A DNA stretch of 64,000 nucleotides from CAVSVP01 sp963731125 (GTDB lineage Bacteria > Pseudomonadota > Gammaproteobacteria > Competibacterales > Competibacteraceae): assembly GCA_963731125.1 (NCBI GenBank), contig CAVSVP010000033.1, positions 112,375 to 176,374 of the forward strand, given 5' to 3'. A program made the position numbers and the translations under genes. Positions 1-7,465 of this stretch are shown here, piece by piece. The notes beneath the pieces were generated by a model. It saw only the letters and a program-made list of their open reading frames with translations, ran no database searches and was not told where the DNA came from. How positions within the stretch are numbered: position 1 is the first letter of the stretch; the number at the start of each line of letters is the position of its first letter.

Positions 1-137
1 CCGAGGATTGCCGAGCCGGCTAGCTTGACCCAAACACGGAAATTGCGCTGCCAGACCGGTAGCCAGCGCAGGGCCGCGTGAGTGGTTAACGCTCTAGCGT
101 TGGAAGAACCTTGGTAATGACCCGATCGATTACCCAT
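1..137 (-). CDS. ABC-2 type permease, NodJ-like (N-terminal part only)
   Basis: The first 45 codons of a membrane permease are visible; the rest lies beyond the left edge. Its ATG overlaps the stop of the ATPase gene by 8 bases (ATGGGTAA), which is classic translational coupling. The start of the protein carries an Arg-Trp-Leu-Pro-Val-Trp stretch followed by Arg-Asn-Phe-x-Val-Trp, which resembles the cytoplasmic N-terminus of NodJ/ABC-2 permeases just before the first membrane helix. By family knowledge it would form the membrane channel for the neighbouring ATPase. The substrate cannot be told from this fragment. Confidence 0.7.
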   Translation of the reverse strand, partial: MGNRSGHYQGSSNARALTTHAALRWLPVWQRNFRVWVKLAGSAIL

Positions 138-1044
138 CGCGGAGTTCGCGTCCGGTGAGTTTTACAAAAACATCTTCCAAATTAGCCGGCCGATGCAGGT
201 AGGATAAATCGGAGCGTTGGTTGATTGCAGCCAAAAGCGGGCGTTCGTCAACCGTATAGTAGAACATGGTCTCGCCGACGCGCTCGCTACGTTCTGTTAG
301 TGCGGCTGCTACCTGCTGATGCCACGGCTCGAGTTCGGAACCAAAGACTTCTATCACGTGAGGTTCAATGTATTTTTGAATTAAGACATCCGGCCGATCG
401 CTATCCAAAATGCGCCCGTGATCCAGGACAGTGACGCGCTCGCACAGGCGCTGCGCTTCTTCCATATAGTGCGTGGTCAGTACCAAGGTCATGCCTTGCG
501 AGCGCAGGGCCCGAAGTCGCTGCCAGATAAGCTGCCTTGCCTGAGGGTCCAGGCCCGTGGTAGGTTCATCTAGAACTAACAGTTCCGGCTTATTAACCAG
601 TGCGCGAATCAGGGATAGCCGGCGTTGCATACCGCCCGAAAGGGTATTGATATAGGCGTTTTGCTTGCTTTCTAACGCTGCAAAGACAAGTAAGGCGTGA
701 ATGTGATCCGTTAGTGCCGCTCCCCTAAGTCCGAAGTAACTCGCATAGGTATACAAGTTCTCGGCTACGGTAAAATCCGGGTCGAGATTGTCCTTTTGCG
801 GGACGACACCGATGCGGCGACGCATCAGCGTGGCCTCTGCTGGAATCGGATGGCCGAGCACCCATAGGTGGCCGGCAGACGGAGGTAAACTGCCGATTAT
901 CATGCGCAGCAGAGTGGTCTTACCGGCGCCATTCGGCCCGAGGAGACCCCAACACTCACCGGCCTGCACGGCAAAATCAACGCCGGCCACGGCAGTATAG
1001 CTGCCGTATTGTTTTCTAAGTTTATTAGCTCTAATAACATCCAT
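130..1044 (-). CDS. ABC transporter ATP-binding protein, NodI/DrrA-like
   Basis: This 304-residue protein is a complete ABC ATPase of the ABC-2 exporter class. The Walker A motif GPNGAGKTT lies at residues 36-44, the signature LSGGMQRRL near 136, Walker B LLVLDEPTTGLDP follows, and a C-terminal extension of about 80 residues is typical of NodI/DrrA-type exporter subunits. It is the first gene of a two-gene operon with the overlapping permease. NodI homologues outside rhizobia are common in gammaproteobacteria, so nodulation is not implied. It likely powers export of a lipid-like or polyketide-like compound, but that is inference from the family. Confidence 0.9.
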   Translation of the reverse strand: MDVIRANKLRKQYGSYTAVAGVDFAVQAGECWGLLGPNGAGKTTLLRMIIGSLPPSAGHLWVLGHPIPAEATLMRRRIGVVPQKDNLDPDFTVAENLYTYASYFGLRGAALTDHIHALLVFAALESKQNAYINTLSGGMQRRLSLIRALVNKPELLVLDEPTTGLDPQARQLIWQRLRALRSQGMTLVLTTHYMEEAQRLCERVTVLDHGRILDSDRPDVLIQKYIEPHVIEVFGSELEPWHQQVAAALTERSERVGETMFYYTVDERPLLAAINQRSDLSYLHRPANLEDVFVKLTGRELRDG

Positions 1045-1515
1045 AGAATATTGTCATCGTGAAAATAACCGCTAATACAAGACTTACCATGAAAACTCTC
1101 ACCGGCGGGACCGTGCTAATGGCAAAGCCATTGCCTATTTGGGGTATGAAAACGATAGTGCCGGCCTTAAGTCTCATCCGGTTCGGGTTGAGAGAGTCAG
1201 CCAATGCGGAGATGTTTTCAGTGCAATTTCTCTTACGGTATTTTCCAGAAGTGATAAATTTATAGGTAAAGGTTATTGCAACCTACATAAAATATCACAG
1301 TTGATTGTCCATAAGTGGGGGTGGCTTTAGGAGATTTTTAAGCCCTGCAAGCGAACTAGGTCGGATAATGAATATAATTATACAAGCGTTTTTTTTATGT
1401 TTTTTCAATGCGAATGGAGTAGCCATGAACAACCGGATCAACTGGTTCTCGGGTGGTATACTGTTGTGACTGGCACACCACTCAGCAAGCAACCTGCGTT
1501 AGAATAGGGTTATCT
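1045..1515. other. Intergenic region without supported gene
   Basis: These 470 bases separate the divergent ABC and DUF1249 genes. They are AT-rich near 1340-1400 and must hold the promoters of both units. Short open frames here have no recognisable sequence features and I do not call them. Confidence 0.5.
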
Positions 1516-1989
1516 ATGATTTTGACCCGTTATGATCATGCCCGCGCCGATTTGCAGGCGTTGCCGGGAACTTTTGCCGGCTTGATGGATTTATATGAGC
1601 AGAACTATATCGGTATCCGTAGGCTTGTTCCGGTCATGCCGCCGGTTGGGGTGCATTTGGTTTCTCAGGTTCCAGGCGGGCTCAGTTTGCATCTAGAGGT
1701 GCTGGAACGGTTTCGTTACACCACGGAATTGGCTTTAACCTACCATTTTGTTAAGCAGCATAAAGGCTTTATTGCCGAGCCCAATTTGCTCATGCGTGTT
1801 TACCACGATGCGCGTTTGGCCGAAGTGATGGCAGCTCATTTGCGCCGCCGGCCTGTATTCCAGGCTGATTTAGAGAACACCAAAAACACGCAATTGCGCT
1901 CCCGTTGGCATGTAAACCGTTTCCTCTATAAATGGTTAAATTACTGTTTACATCAGGGCTATTGCTTCAGATTATCGTCCCAGCCCTGA
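1516..1989 (+). CDS. DUF1249 (YqiB-like) protein
   Basis: The 157-residue product matches the DUF1249 family, known in E. coli as YqiB. It shows the N-terminal Leu-Met-Asp-Leu-Tyr-Glu-Gln-Asn-Tyr stretch and a C-terminal Arg-Trp-x-x-Asn-Arg-Phe-Leu-x-Lys-Trp-Leu-x-Tyr-Cys-Leu block that mark the family. I start it at 1516 because an AGGG lies six bases upstream and the family begins here; the frame is open for 21 more codons upstream, with no conserved sequence. The function is unknown. No signal peptide or membrane helix is seen, so it is probably cytoplasmic. Confidence 0.88.
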   Translation: MILTRYDHARADLQALPGTFAGLMDLYEQNYIGIRRLVPVMPPVGVHLVSQVPGGLSLHLEVLERFRYTTELALTYHFVKQHKGFIAEPNLLMRVYHDARLAEVMAAHLRRRPVFQADLENTKNTQLRSRWHVNRFLYKWLNYCLHQGYCFRLSSQP

Positions 1990-2130
1990 ACCATTCACCC
2001 CTTTTGAATTTTTCCTGGCCCTCAGAGAGTAACTGATTATGCCTCAGTTGCTTGGCTAATGAGTAGTAAAATGAGAGTTATTTTTTTCTGTCTCTAACAC
2101 GAAAAACCGGTAAGGAACAAAGCCATAAAT

Positions 2131-2163
2131 TTAGTTGACTAAACTGCTTGGTTATTATATTTT
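2131..2163 (+). promoter_or_regulatory. Probable iscR promoter overlapping an IscR type-1-like site
   Basis: A -35 box TTGACT (2135-2140) is followed 17 bases later by TATTTT (2158-2163). The 25 bases from 2131 fit much of the published IscR type-1 motif: the left half matches well through GACT, and the right half keeps GG and a final TAT but loses the AGTC core. By analogy to E. coli, holo-IscR would repress its own gene here. The promoter call is fairly safe; the operator is inference. Confidence 0.5.
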
Positions 2164-2219
2164 CCTCACTTAATTCAGATGAATTATTCACCTCCATGCG
2201 CAACAAAAAGGGTGAGGTT

Positions 2220-2696
2220 ATGAAACTTTCTACCAAAGGTCGTTATGCCGTCACCGCCATGATGGATATCGCTATTCATGATCAATTAGGTCCTGTGACA
2301 TTGGCCGAGATTTCTCAATGTCAGGGTATTTCCCTGTCCTACCTGGAACAGCTGTTTGCCAAGCTGCGCAAGAAGGGTTTGGTGGAAGGCGTGAGAGGTC
2401 CGGGGGGTGGCTATCGCCTGGCTCGGCCGGCTGCCGACGTGACTGTCGCTGATATCATCAATGCCGTGGACGAGAAGGTGGATACCACACGCTGTTCCGG
2501 TCGCGAGGACTGTCAGGAGGGCCAACGCTGCCTCACGCATGAGTTATGGAGTGATTTGAGTGCTCAGATCGCTGCGTTTCTCTCCACCATTACCCTAGCG
2601 CAGTTCGTCGAACGGCCCCGGGTTCAAGAGGTGGTAGAACGACAAGATATGATGCATGGACGTCGGCGTTATGAGCGCAAATCGTTCGCTGCCTAA
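2220..2696 (+). CDS. iscR: Rrf2-family Fe-S regulator IscR
   Basis: The 158-residue protein is IscR, a winged-helix regulator that senses Fe-S cluster supply. Counting from the ATG at 2220, Cys92, Cys98, Cys104 and His107 stand exactly where E. coli IscR holds its [2Fe-2S] cluster. The N-terminus MKLSTKGRYAV is diagnostic. The start at 2220 has GTGAGG just upstream; an upstream in-frame start would add 24 unrelated residues. Unlike the usual iscRSUA order, the next gene is an FMN split-barrel protein, so iscR stands apart from the cluster-assembly genes. A possible IscR site overlaps the upstream promoter, suggesting autoregulation. Confidence 0.93.
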   Translation: MKLSTKGRYAVTAMMDIAIHDQLGPVTLAEISQCQGISLSYLEQLFAKLRKKGLVEGVRGPGGGYRLARPAADVTVADIINAVDEKVDTTRCSGREDCQEGQRCLTHELWSDLSAQIAAFLSTITLAQFVERPRVQEVVERQDMMHGRRRYERKSFAA

Positions 2697-2744
2697 CGCC
2701 GCTCAGCACCTGGCACGTTTGGCGGTCGGTAGTGACTGGCCGGT

Positions 2745-3221
2745 ATGAATGTCACGGAACTGCGGCTTATCGCTACGGTAATTCGTGACCATCGATGGGC
2801 GGCGCTGGCCACGCAGGGTAGCGAAGGTGCCGAGGCTTCCTGGGTAGCCTATGTCGCAGAAGCGGATTTTTCCGGGTTTCTGTTGCACCTGAGCCGATTA
2901 GCCGCCCATACGCGTAACCTATTAGAGAATCCCCGCGCTTGTCTCGCCGTCAGCGAGCGAGATCAGGAGGACAGGGACCCGCAAGAACTGGCGCGGGTAA
3001 TGATCCAGGGTAGCGTTGCTATCATTCCCCCGGAGACGACTGATTACCGGATATCGGCCAACCGTTATCAACAACGCTTGCCTCAGGCAAAGCGATTGTT
3101 TACGTTCAGCGATTTTCTGCTATTGCGCCTTATTCCCACGAGAGTTCGTTTTGTGGGCGGGTTTGCTCGGGCTTATACGCTGGATGCCGGACAGTTACAA
3201 GAGGCTGCGACATTCCCTTAA
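2745..3221 (+). CDS. Pyridoxamine 5'-phosphate oxidase-like (HugZ-type) FMN split-barrel protein
   Basis: The 158-residue product has the split-barrel pattern of the PNPOx-like family: an N-terminal Ala-Ala-Leu-Ala-Thr strand, a central Leu-His-Leu-Ser-Arg-Leu-Ala-x-His-Thr-Arg-Asn-Leu motif, and a late Phe-Val-Gly-Gly-Phe-Ala-Arg-Ala. The last motif is typical of HugZ-like and 'CREG/PNPOx' proteins that bind FMN or heme. It is a little shorter than HugZ and lacks the C-terminal DUF2470 part, so haem breakdown is only one possibility. It lies 48 bases after iscR on the same strand, and shared transcription is plausible. The ATG at 2745 is the first in frame. Confidence 0.75.
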   Translation: MNVTELRLIATVIRDHRWAALATQGSEGAEASWVAYVAEADFSGFLLHLSRLAAHTRNLLENPRACLAVSERDQEDRDPQELARVMIQGSVAIIPPETTDYRISANRYQQRLPQAKRLFTFSDFLLLRLIPTRVRFVGGFARAYTLDAGQLQEAATFP

Positions 3222-3314
3222 CCGTCGGGAAGGTGTAGTGGGCCTGGATCGGCTCGGCGGTGACAATCCTGGTTTGATGAAATCGCTCTCCAGGTAAAAA
3301 ACAATAGATATTTA

Positions 3315-3947
3315 TTATGGATTTTTATCACGGCTGGCGGCTAGCAGGTTGGGCCGGCGCTTGGCTAGCTGCTCTACACCAGAGGCTGTTTCCAGCGCTT
3401 CGTTTTGTAGCTTTCTTTTAATCAGTAAAGTCCCAATAATAGGCGGAAACCAGAAATCGGGTACGAGTTTGGCGTCCATCAGTAGGCGCGTATGCCGATT
3501 CTCGGCGCGGAAGCGATAACGCACCCAGCCTTCCTGAAAATCACTCAAGTTTGGATCCATGCGGGTCATAATATCCCCTGACGGCAGGATGCGAGCTTCC
3601 TGTACCCACTGGTAATCTCGGCAGATAAATAATATGCAGACTTCGGACGCAACCCGCATCCGTATGGGTTCATCGTCAACCTGTTCGAGTATCTGCACTG
3701 CTTTAATGCCGGAATTGATCTTTGGCAAATTTTCAAAATGCGTCAATACGGCTCGCACTTGGCTAATGGGAGCTCGGATTACCATGTTCGCATGCAGCGT
3801 AAAATGGCCATGATGGTAATCTACGCTTGCCTTGGTGACCTCTCCTCCCTGTACTATATTTGTATAAAAAATACATGTTACTGTCAGCATCAGGAATTTC
3901 CAGTAATACCGTTGGGTAAATAAGTTAACTATTTGTTCGGTAGTCAT
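3315..3947 (-). CDS. Exported START/SRPBCC-type lipid-binding protein
   Basis: The 210-residue protein begins with a hydrophobic stretch at about residues 16-34 that looks like a signal peptide or membrane anchor. It then shows the SRPBCC (polyketide cyclase/START-like) pattern: Val-Ile-Arg-Ala-Pro-Ile-Ser-Gln-Val-Arg-Ala-Val-Leu-Thr at the first strand and helix, and a long C-terminal helix ending in Leu-Ala-Lys-Arg-Arg-Pro. The family binds hydrophobic ligands in a deep cavity; the ligand here is unknown. It is convergent with the upstream FMN protein gene and is preceded by an AT-rich promoter region shared with the divergent kinase gene. Confidence 0.72.
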   Translation of the reverse strand: MTTEQIVNLFTQRYYWKFLMLTVTCIFYTNIVQGGEVTKASVDYHHGHFTLHANMVIRAPISQVRAVLTHFENLPKINSGIKAVQILEQVDDEPIRMRVASEVCILFICRDYQWVQEARILPSGDIMTRMDPNLSDFQEGWVRYRFRAENRHTRLLMDAKLVPDFWFPPIIGTLLIKRKLQNEALETASGVEQLAKRRPNLLAASRDKNP

Positions 3948-4226
3948 GTTTCCGCCTAAAGAGTGTTTTTTTTCCTAACTTTTTAGTTTTTAAGCCATAA
4001 AAAGGGAAAATGGTAATAATTAGCAACGCTGCTAAGCTTAAAAAACTTTGATATACTTGGTCGTATATTAGTTGCATTGTTATGCAAATATTCTACGTGA
4101 GAGCCTTTTTGACGGCATCGCCGGAGAAACTATGACGCATGACTCCGCCATTATTCGGATGTTCCTCCGAATCTTTTGCGGCAATCCAGCGGGTTTTTGC
4201 TAACTGGTGGGAGGTTGAACAGCATA

Positions 4227-6836
4227 ATGGACGGTAGCCTATCAAGCCAACTGTTATCTCAGCAGACGGATGATGTTGATTCCGTCATTCAGAATCCCGA
4301 AAGACTCGCCCTCTTACGGCGGACTGCTTTACTCGATACCCCTGCGGAAGAGGTCTTTGATCGCCTGACGCGGCTTGCGGGCAAAATCCTTGCAGCACCC
4401 ATCGCGCTGGTTAGCCTAGTGGAAGAAGATCGGCAGTTTTTCAAAAGCTGCATTGGGCTTCCTGAACCGTGGAGCACGCTCCGTCAAACGCCTCTATCCC
4501 ACTCTTTTTGCCAACACGCGGTGGCGACCTGCCAACCCTTGGTCATCACCGATGCACGTAATGAACCTTTCATCTGCCACAATCCCGCTATTAGCGAACT
4601 GGGGGTAGTTGCTTATGCCGGTATTCCATTGCTGACCGCAGAAGGCTGTGCGTTGGGTAGTTTTTGCGTTATTGATTCCAAACCGCGAGCTTGGACAAAG
4701 CATGAGCTTGAGATTCTCGAAGATTTGGCTGCATCGGCCATCACTGCGATTGAACTGCGTTTAGAAATTGCTGAACGTCGGCAGACCGCAGCGGCGTTAG
4801 CTCGAGAAGTACGCGAGCGTAGAGCAGTTGCTACGCGCTTGTCCACCGAACATGCCATTTCACACCTTCTAGCCAATGCCCGTTCCTTTGAGGAGGTGGC
4901 CTCTCAGATACTTAATACACTGTGCCGGCAACTGGATTTTGAGGTCTGCGGGTTATGGTTGCCGGACTCGCAGGAAAAGAAGCTGCGCTGCGTGCAGCTT
5001 GGTCCAGAGAAACCACCCGCAGAGCTTGAGCCTTTTATGGTATTGTCACGGGGGTTAAGTCTTGCCGAGGGCATTGCTCTTCCCGGATGCGTCTGGGTTA
5101 CCCGGAAACCGCAGCTGTCGGTTGATCTGCAAGATCATTCCGCTTGCCCACGAGTTGGTGTCATTGCTCAGCTCGGCTTGCATAGCGCTCTTGCATTCCC
5201 GCTGCTGGCGGATGCCCAGTGTCTGGGTGTAATTGACCTTTTCACCCGGCGCAAAGTGGCAAGGGATTCATCCTTAATAGATACGGTAAAAGTCGTAGGC
5301 AATGAAATCGGCCAGTTTATGCAGCGCAAGCATGCTGAAAAGACGCTAACCGAACAAGAGCGTTTTGTTCAACATGTGGCATATTTGACTCCTGTTGTGC
5401 TCTACGTCTACGACCTTGGCAACAGACAGGTGCGTTGGGTTAACCGGGAAGTGGGCGAGTTGCTGGGTTATGAGCCCGAACATCTCCAGAGAATGGGGAG
5501 GGAAATGCTGTCCCAGCTCATGCACCCGGATGATTTTCAGCGGTTTCGGGAATATGTCGCACAGCTGAATTTCCTTCAAGATGGCAAAGTGGTTGAGTTT
5601 GAATACCGTATGCGCCATGTCAATGGCCGGTGGCGGTGGATGTCGAGCCGGGATATGGTTTTTGCACGTTCTGTGGACGGTGTGGTGGAGTCTATTGTTG
5701 GCGCCGCTATGGACATTACCGCACGTAAAGCGAATGAGGAGCGTCTGCAACGCAGTGAAGAGCAATTTCGCTTGGCAACTCAAGCTGCTAACTGCGGGAT
5801 TTGGGACTGGAACATCCGAACGAGTGAACTGCAGTGGTCCGGTGAAGTAGAAAAATTGGCAGGTCTGGCGTCTGGTCAGTTTACCGGGACAATCGAGTCT
5901 TTTTTCCAGGTCCTTCATCCGGACGATCGTACCCGGGTTTGGGAAGAGCTAGAACAACTGATGGCCGCACGGGAGCAGGACTATACCGGCCAGTATCGCT
6001 TTATCCGTCCCAATGGAGAAGTCTGCTGGATATCGGGGCGTGGGCAGTTTTCCTATGATTCAGCTGGAGCCCCTTTGCGTCTGGTCGGCGTGGTTCAAGA
6101 CATTACCTTGCGTAAGACGGCAGAAGAAGCCCTTAAGCAAGCTGACCGTCAAAAAGACGAGTTTTTGGCTATGTTGGCTCATGAACTTCGTAATCCATTG
6201 GCATCCATGCACAATGCGATTCATCTGCTGGAACTGCTTAAGTCCGTAGATGAAAGACATCGCTGGGCATGCGCTGTGGTGAATCGGCAAGTTGAACATA
6301 TTACCCGCTTGGTGGATGATTTGCTCGACGTTTCACGAATTACCCGTGGCAAAATCACTCTTTACAGGAAACCTTTAGAGTTGCAGACCATTATTAATCG
6401 CGCCGTGGAAGTATGCCGCCCGTTACTCGACGAACGCCGGCAGCAGTTGACGATAACCCTGCCTACGGTCTCTGTTCGCTTGCAAGGTGACCCAATCCGC
6501 CTGGTTCAGGTATTGACAAACTTATTAAATAATGCAGCCAAGTACACTAACCAAAAGGGGCACATCCGGCTAACGGCAGCACAACAAGGCGATGAGGTGG
6601 TTGTCAAGGTGCAGGATACCGGAGTGGGCATTTCAGCAGCAATGTTACCCTATGTTTTTGACCTTTTTGCCCAAGCTGATCTTAGTCTGGAGCGTACGCA
6701 AGGCGGTTTGGGCATTGGTTTAACCTTGGTGCGACGTTTGGTAGAGATGCATGGTGGAAGCGTAGAGGTTTTCAGTGCCGGTATCGATCAGGGCAGCGAG
6801 TTTGTGGTGCGGTTGCCTATCCTGGCGGCCGAATGA
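4227..6836 (+). CDS. GAF-GAF-PAS-PAS sensor histidine kinase
   Basis: This large soluble kinase of 869 residues has two GAF domains (about 30-185 and 215-360), two PAS domains with PAC motifs (about 375-495 and 500-625), a HisKA domain with HELRNP and the phospho-histidine at about residue 652, and an HATPase domain with NNAAKYT, DTGVGI and GLGIGLTLV. No transmembrane segment is seen, so it likely senses a cytoplasmic signal. There is no receiver domain and no adjacent response regulator, so it is an orphan kinase. I use the ATG at 4227, with a GGGAGG 11-16 bases upstream; a TTG at 4176 opens the same frame without a good ribosome site. Confidence 0.9.
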   Translation: MDGSLSSQLLSQQTDDVDSVIQNPERLALLRRTALLDTPAEEVFDRLTRLAGKILAAPIALVSLVEEDRQFFKSCIGLPEPWSTLRQTPLSHSFCQHAVATCQPLVITDARNEPFICHNPAISELGVVAYAGIPLLTAEGCALGSFCVIDSKPRAWTKHELEILEDLAASAITAIELRLEIAERRQTAAALAREVRERRAVATRLSTEHAISHLLANARSFEEVASQILNTLCRQLDFEVCGLWLPDSQEKKLRCVQLGPEKPPAELEPFMVLSRGLSLAEGIALPGCVWVTRKPQLSVDLQDHSACPRVGVIAQLGLHSALAFPLLADAQCLGVIDLFTRRKVARDSSLIDTVKVVGNEIGQFMQRKHAEKTLTEQERFVQHVAYLTPVVLYVYDLGNRQVRWVNREVGELLGYEPEHLQRMGREMLSQLMHPDDFQRFREYVAQLNFLQDGKVVEFEYRMRHVNGRWRWMSSRDMVFARSVDGVVESIVGAAMDITARKANEERLQRSEEQFRLATQAANCGIWDWNIRTSELQWSGEVEKLAGLASGQFTGTIESFFQVLHPDDRTRVWEELEQLMAAREQDYTGQYRFIRPNGEVCWISGRGQFSYDSAGAPLRLVGVVQDITLRKTAEEALKQADRQKDEFLAMLAHELRNPLASMHNAIHLLELLKSVDERHRWACAVVNRQVEHITRLVDDLLDVSRITRGKITLYRKPLELQTIINRAVEVCRPLLDERRQQLTITLPTVSVRLQGDPIRLVQVLTNLLNNAAKYTNQKGHIRLTAAQQGDEVVVKVQDTGVGISAAMLPYVFDLFAQADLSLERTQGGLGIGLTLVRRLVEMHGGSVEVFSAGIDQGSEFVVRLPILAAE

Positions 6837-6847
6837 CTGGAATAAAA

Positions 6848-6938
6848 TAGACATTATCGGTTTTAAGGTTTCGGCGAATTATTATCCTTGATGTACAGGT
6901 AGTTAAGTTGGTCAATAGCTTATTTCCGATAATGTCTA
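6848..6938. repeat. 91-bp element with 13-bp perfect terminal inverted repeats
   Basis: TAGACATTATCGG at 6848-6860 is repeated as its exact complement at 6926-6938, with 65 bases between. No coding frame fits inside. It could be a miniature mobile element or a large hairpin at the 3' end of the kinase gene, which stops at 6836. There is no U-run, so it is not an ordinary terminator. No target duplication is evident. Confidence 0.55.
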
Positions 6939-7000
6939 ATGTTTGAGGTTTTTTGTAAGACCCCTCGAAAGATAGGTTTTCGAGAGATTGAATTCGAGTA

Positions 7001-7040
7001 GAATAAGGGTGACTAAGGGTGACTAAGGGTGACTAAGGGT
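7001..7040. repeat. Four 10-bp tandem repeats
   Basis: The unit GACTAAGGGT occurs three times in a row (7011-7040), preceded by one near copy GAATAAGGGT. A small hairpin (CTCGAAA / TTTCGAG, 6964-6984) lies just upstream. The period of one helical turn would suit a protein-binding array or a slippage-prone spacer. Its role is unknown. Confidence 0.7.
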
Positions 7041-7368
7041 GAAAAAACATTTCATCATACCCTTTATCATACCCAATGATGAAAAATTCCGCATTGCCCT
7101 TAAGCAAACGCACGAGGCGGGCCGAAGTAGGCCTGATCGACGGCGGGATTGACATCCCTAAGAACCTAAGAACCCTGCGGCGGTAGCGAACCGTGACGGC
7201 TGGATGACTTGATGACCTCGAGCTAATGACCTCCTGCTTACCGCCAAACCCCGCCTTGCCTCTGCCTGACCCGACATCGCGCCGGCGCTTCGTGACTTTG
7301 CGGTAGACGGCTACCGTATTTTCTACCGTAAGACTTTCCAAGATATCGAAGGGGTTCGTGTCACTCAT
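7033..7368 (-). CDS. Doubtful hypothetical protein
   Basis: An open frame of 111 codons runs against the flanking kinases. It starts Met-Ser-Asp-Thr-Asn-Pro-Phe-Asp-Ile-Leu-Glu and ends inside the 10-bp tandem repeats. The middle is rich in Arg and Ser with no recognised domain, and the opposite strand also holds short open frames. I do not recognise it. It may be a chance frame in a decayed stretch; it is listed because nothing else explains the 430 bases between the two kinase genes. Confidence 0.25.
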   Translation of the reverse strand: MSDTNPFDILESLTVENTVAVYRKVTKRRRDVGSGRGKAGFGGKQEVISSRSSSHPAVTVRYRRRVLRFLGMSIPPSIRPTSARLVRLLKGNAEFFIIGYDKGYDEMFFHP

Positions 7369-7465
7369 GGTGCACGACCGCTAACGAACCTTTTCTAGTT
7401 CACGGATATAATGAACCATGCAGACATGTTGCCCATGAGTGAGAAAATACGAGTATTCAGCAACC

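Noticed and set aside
130..1044. Nodulation role for the NodI-like transporter
   Set aside because: No other nodulation genes are present and NodI/NodJ relatives are common general exporters.
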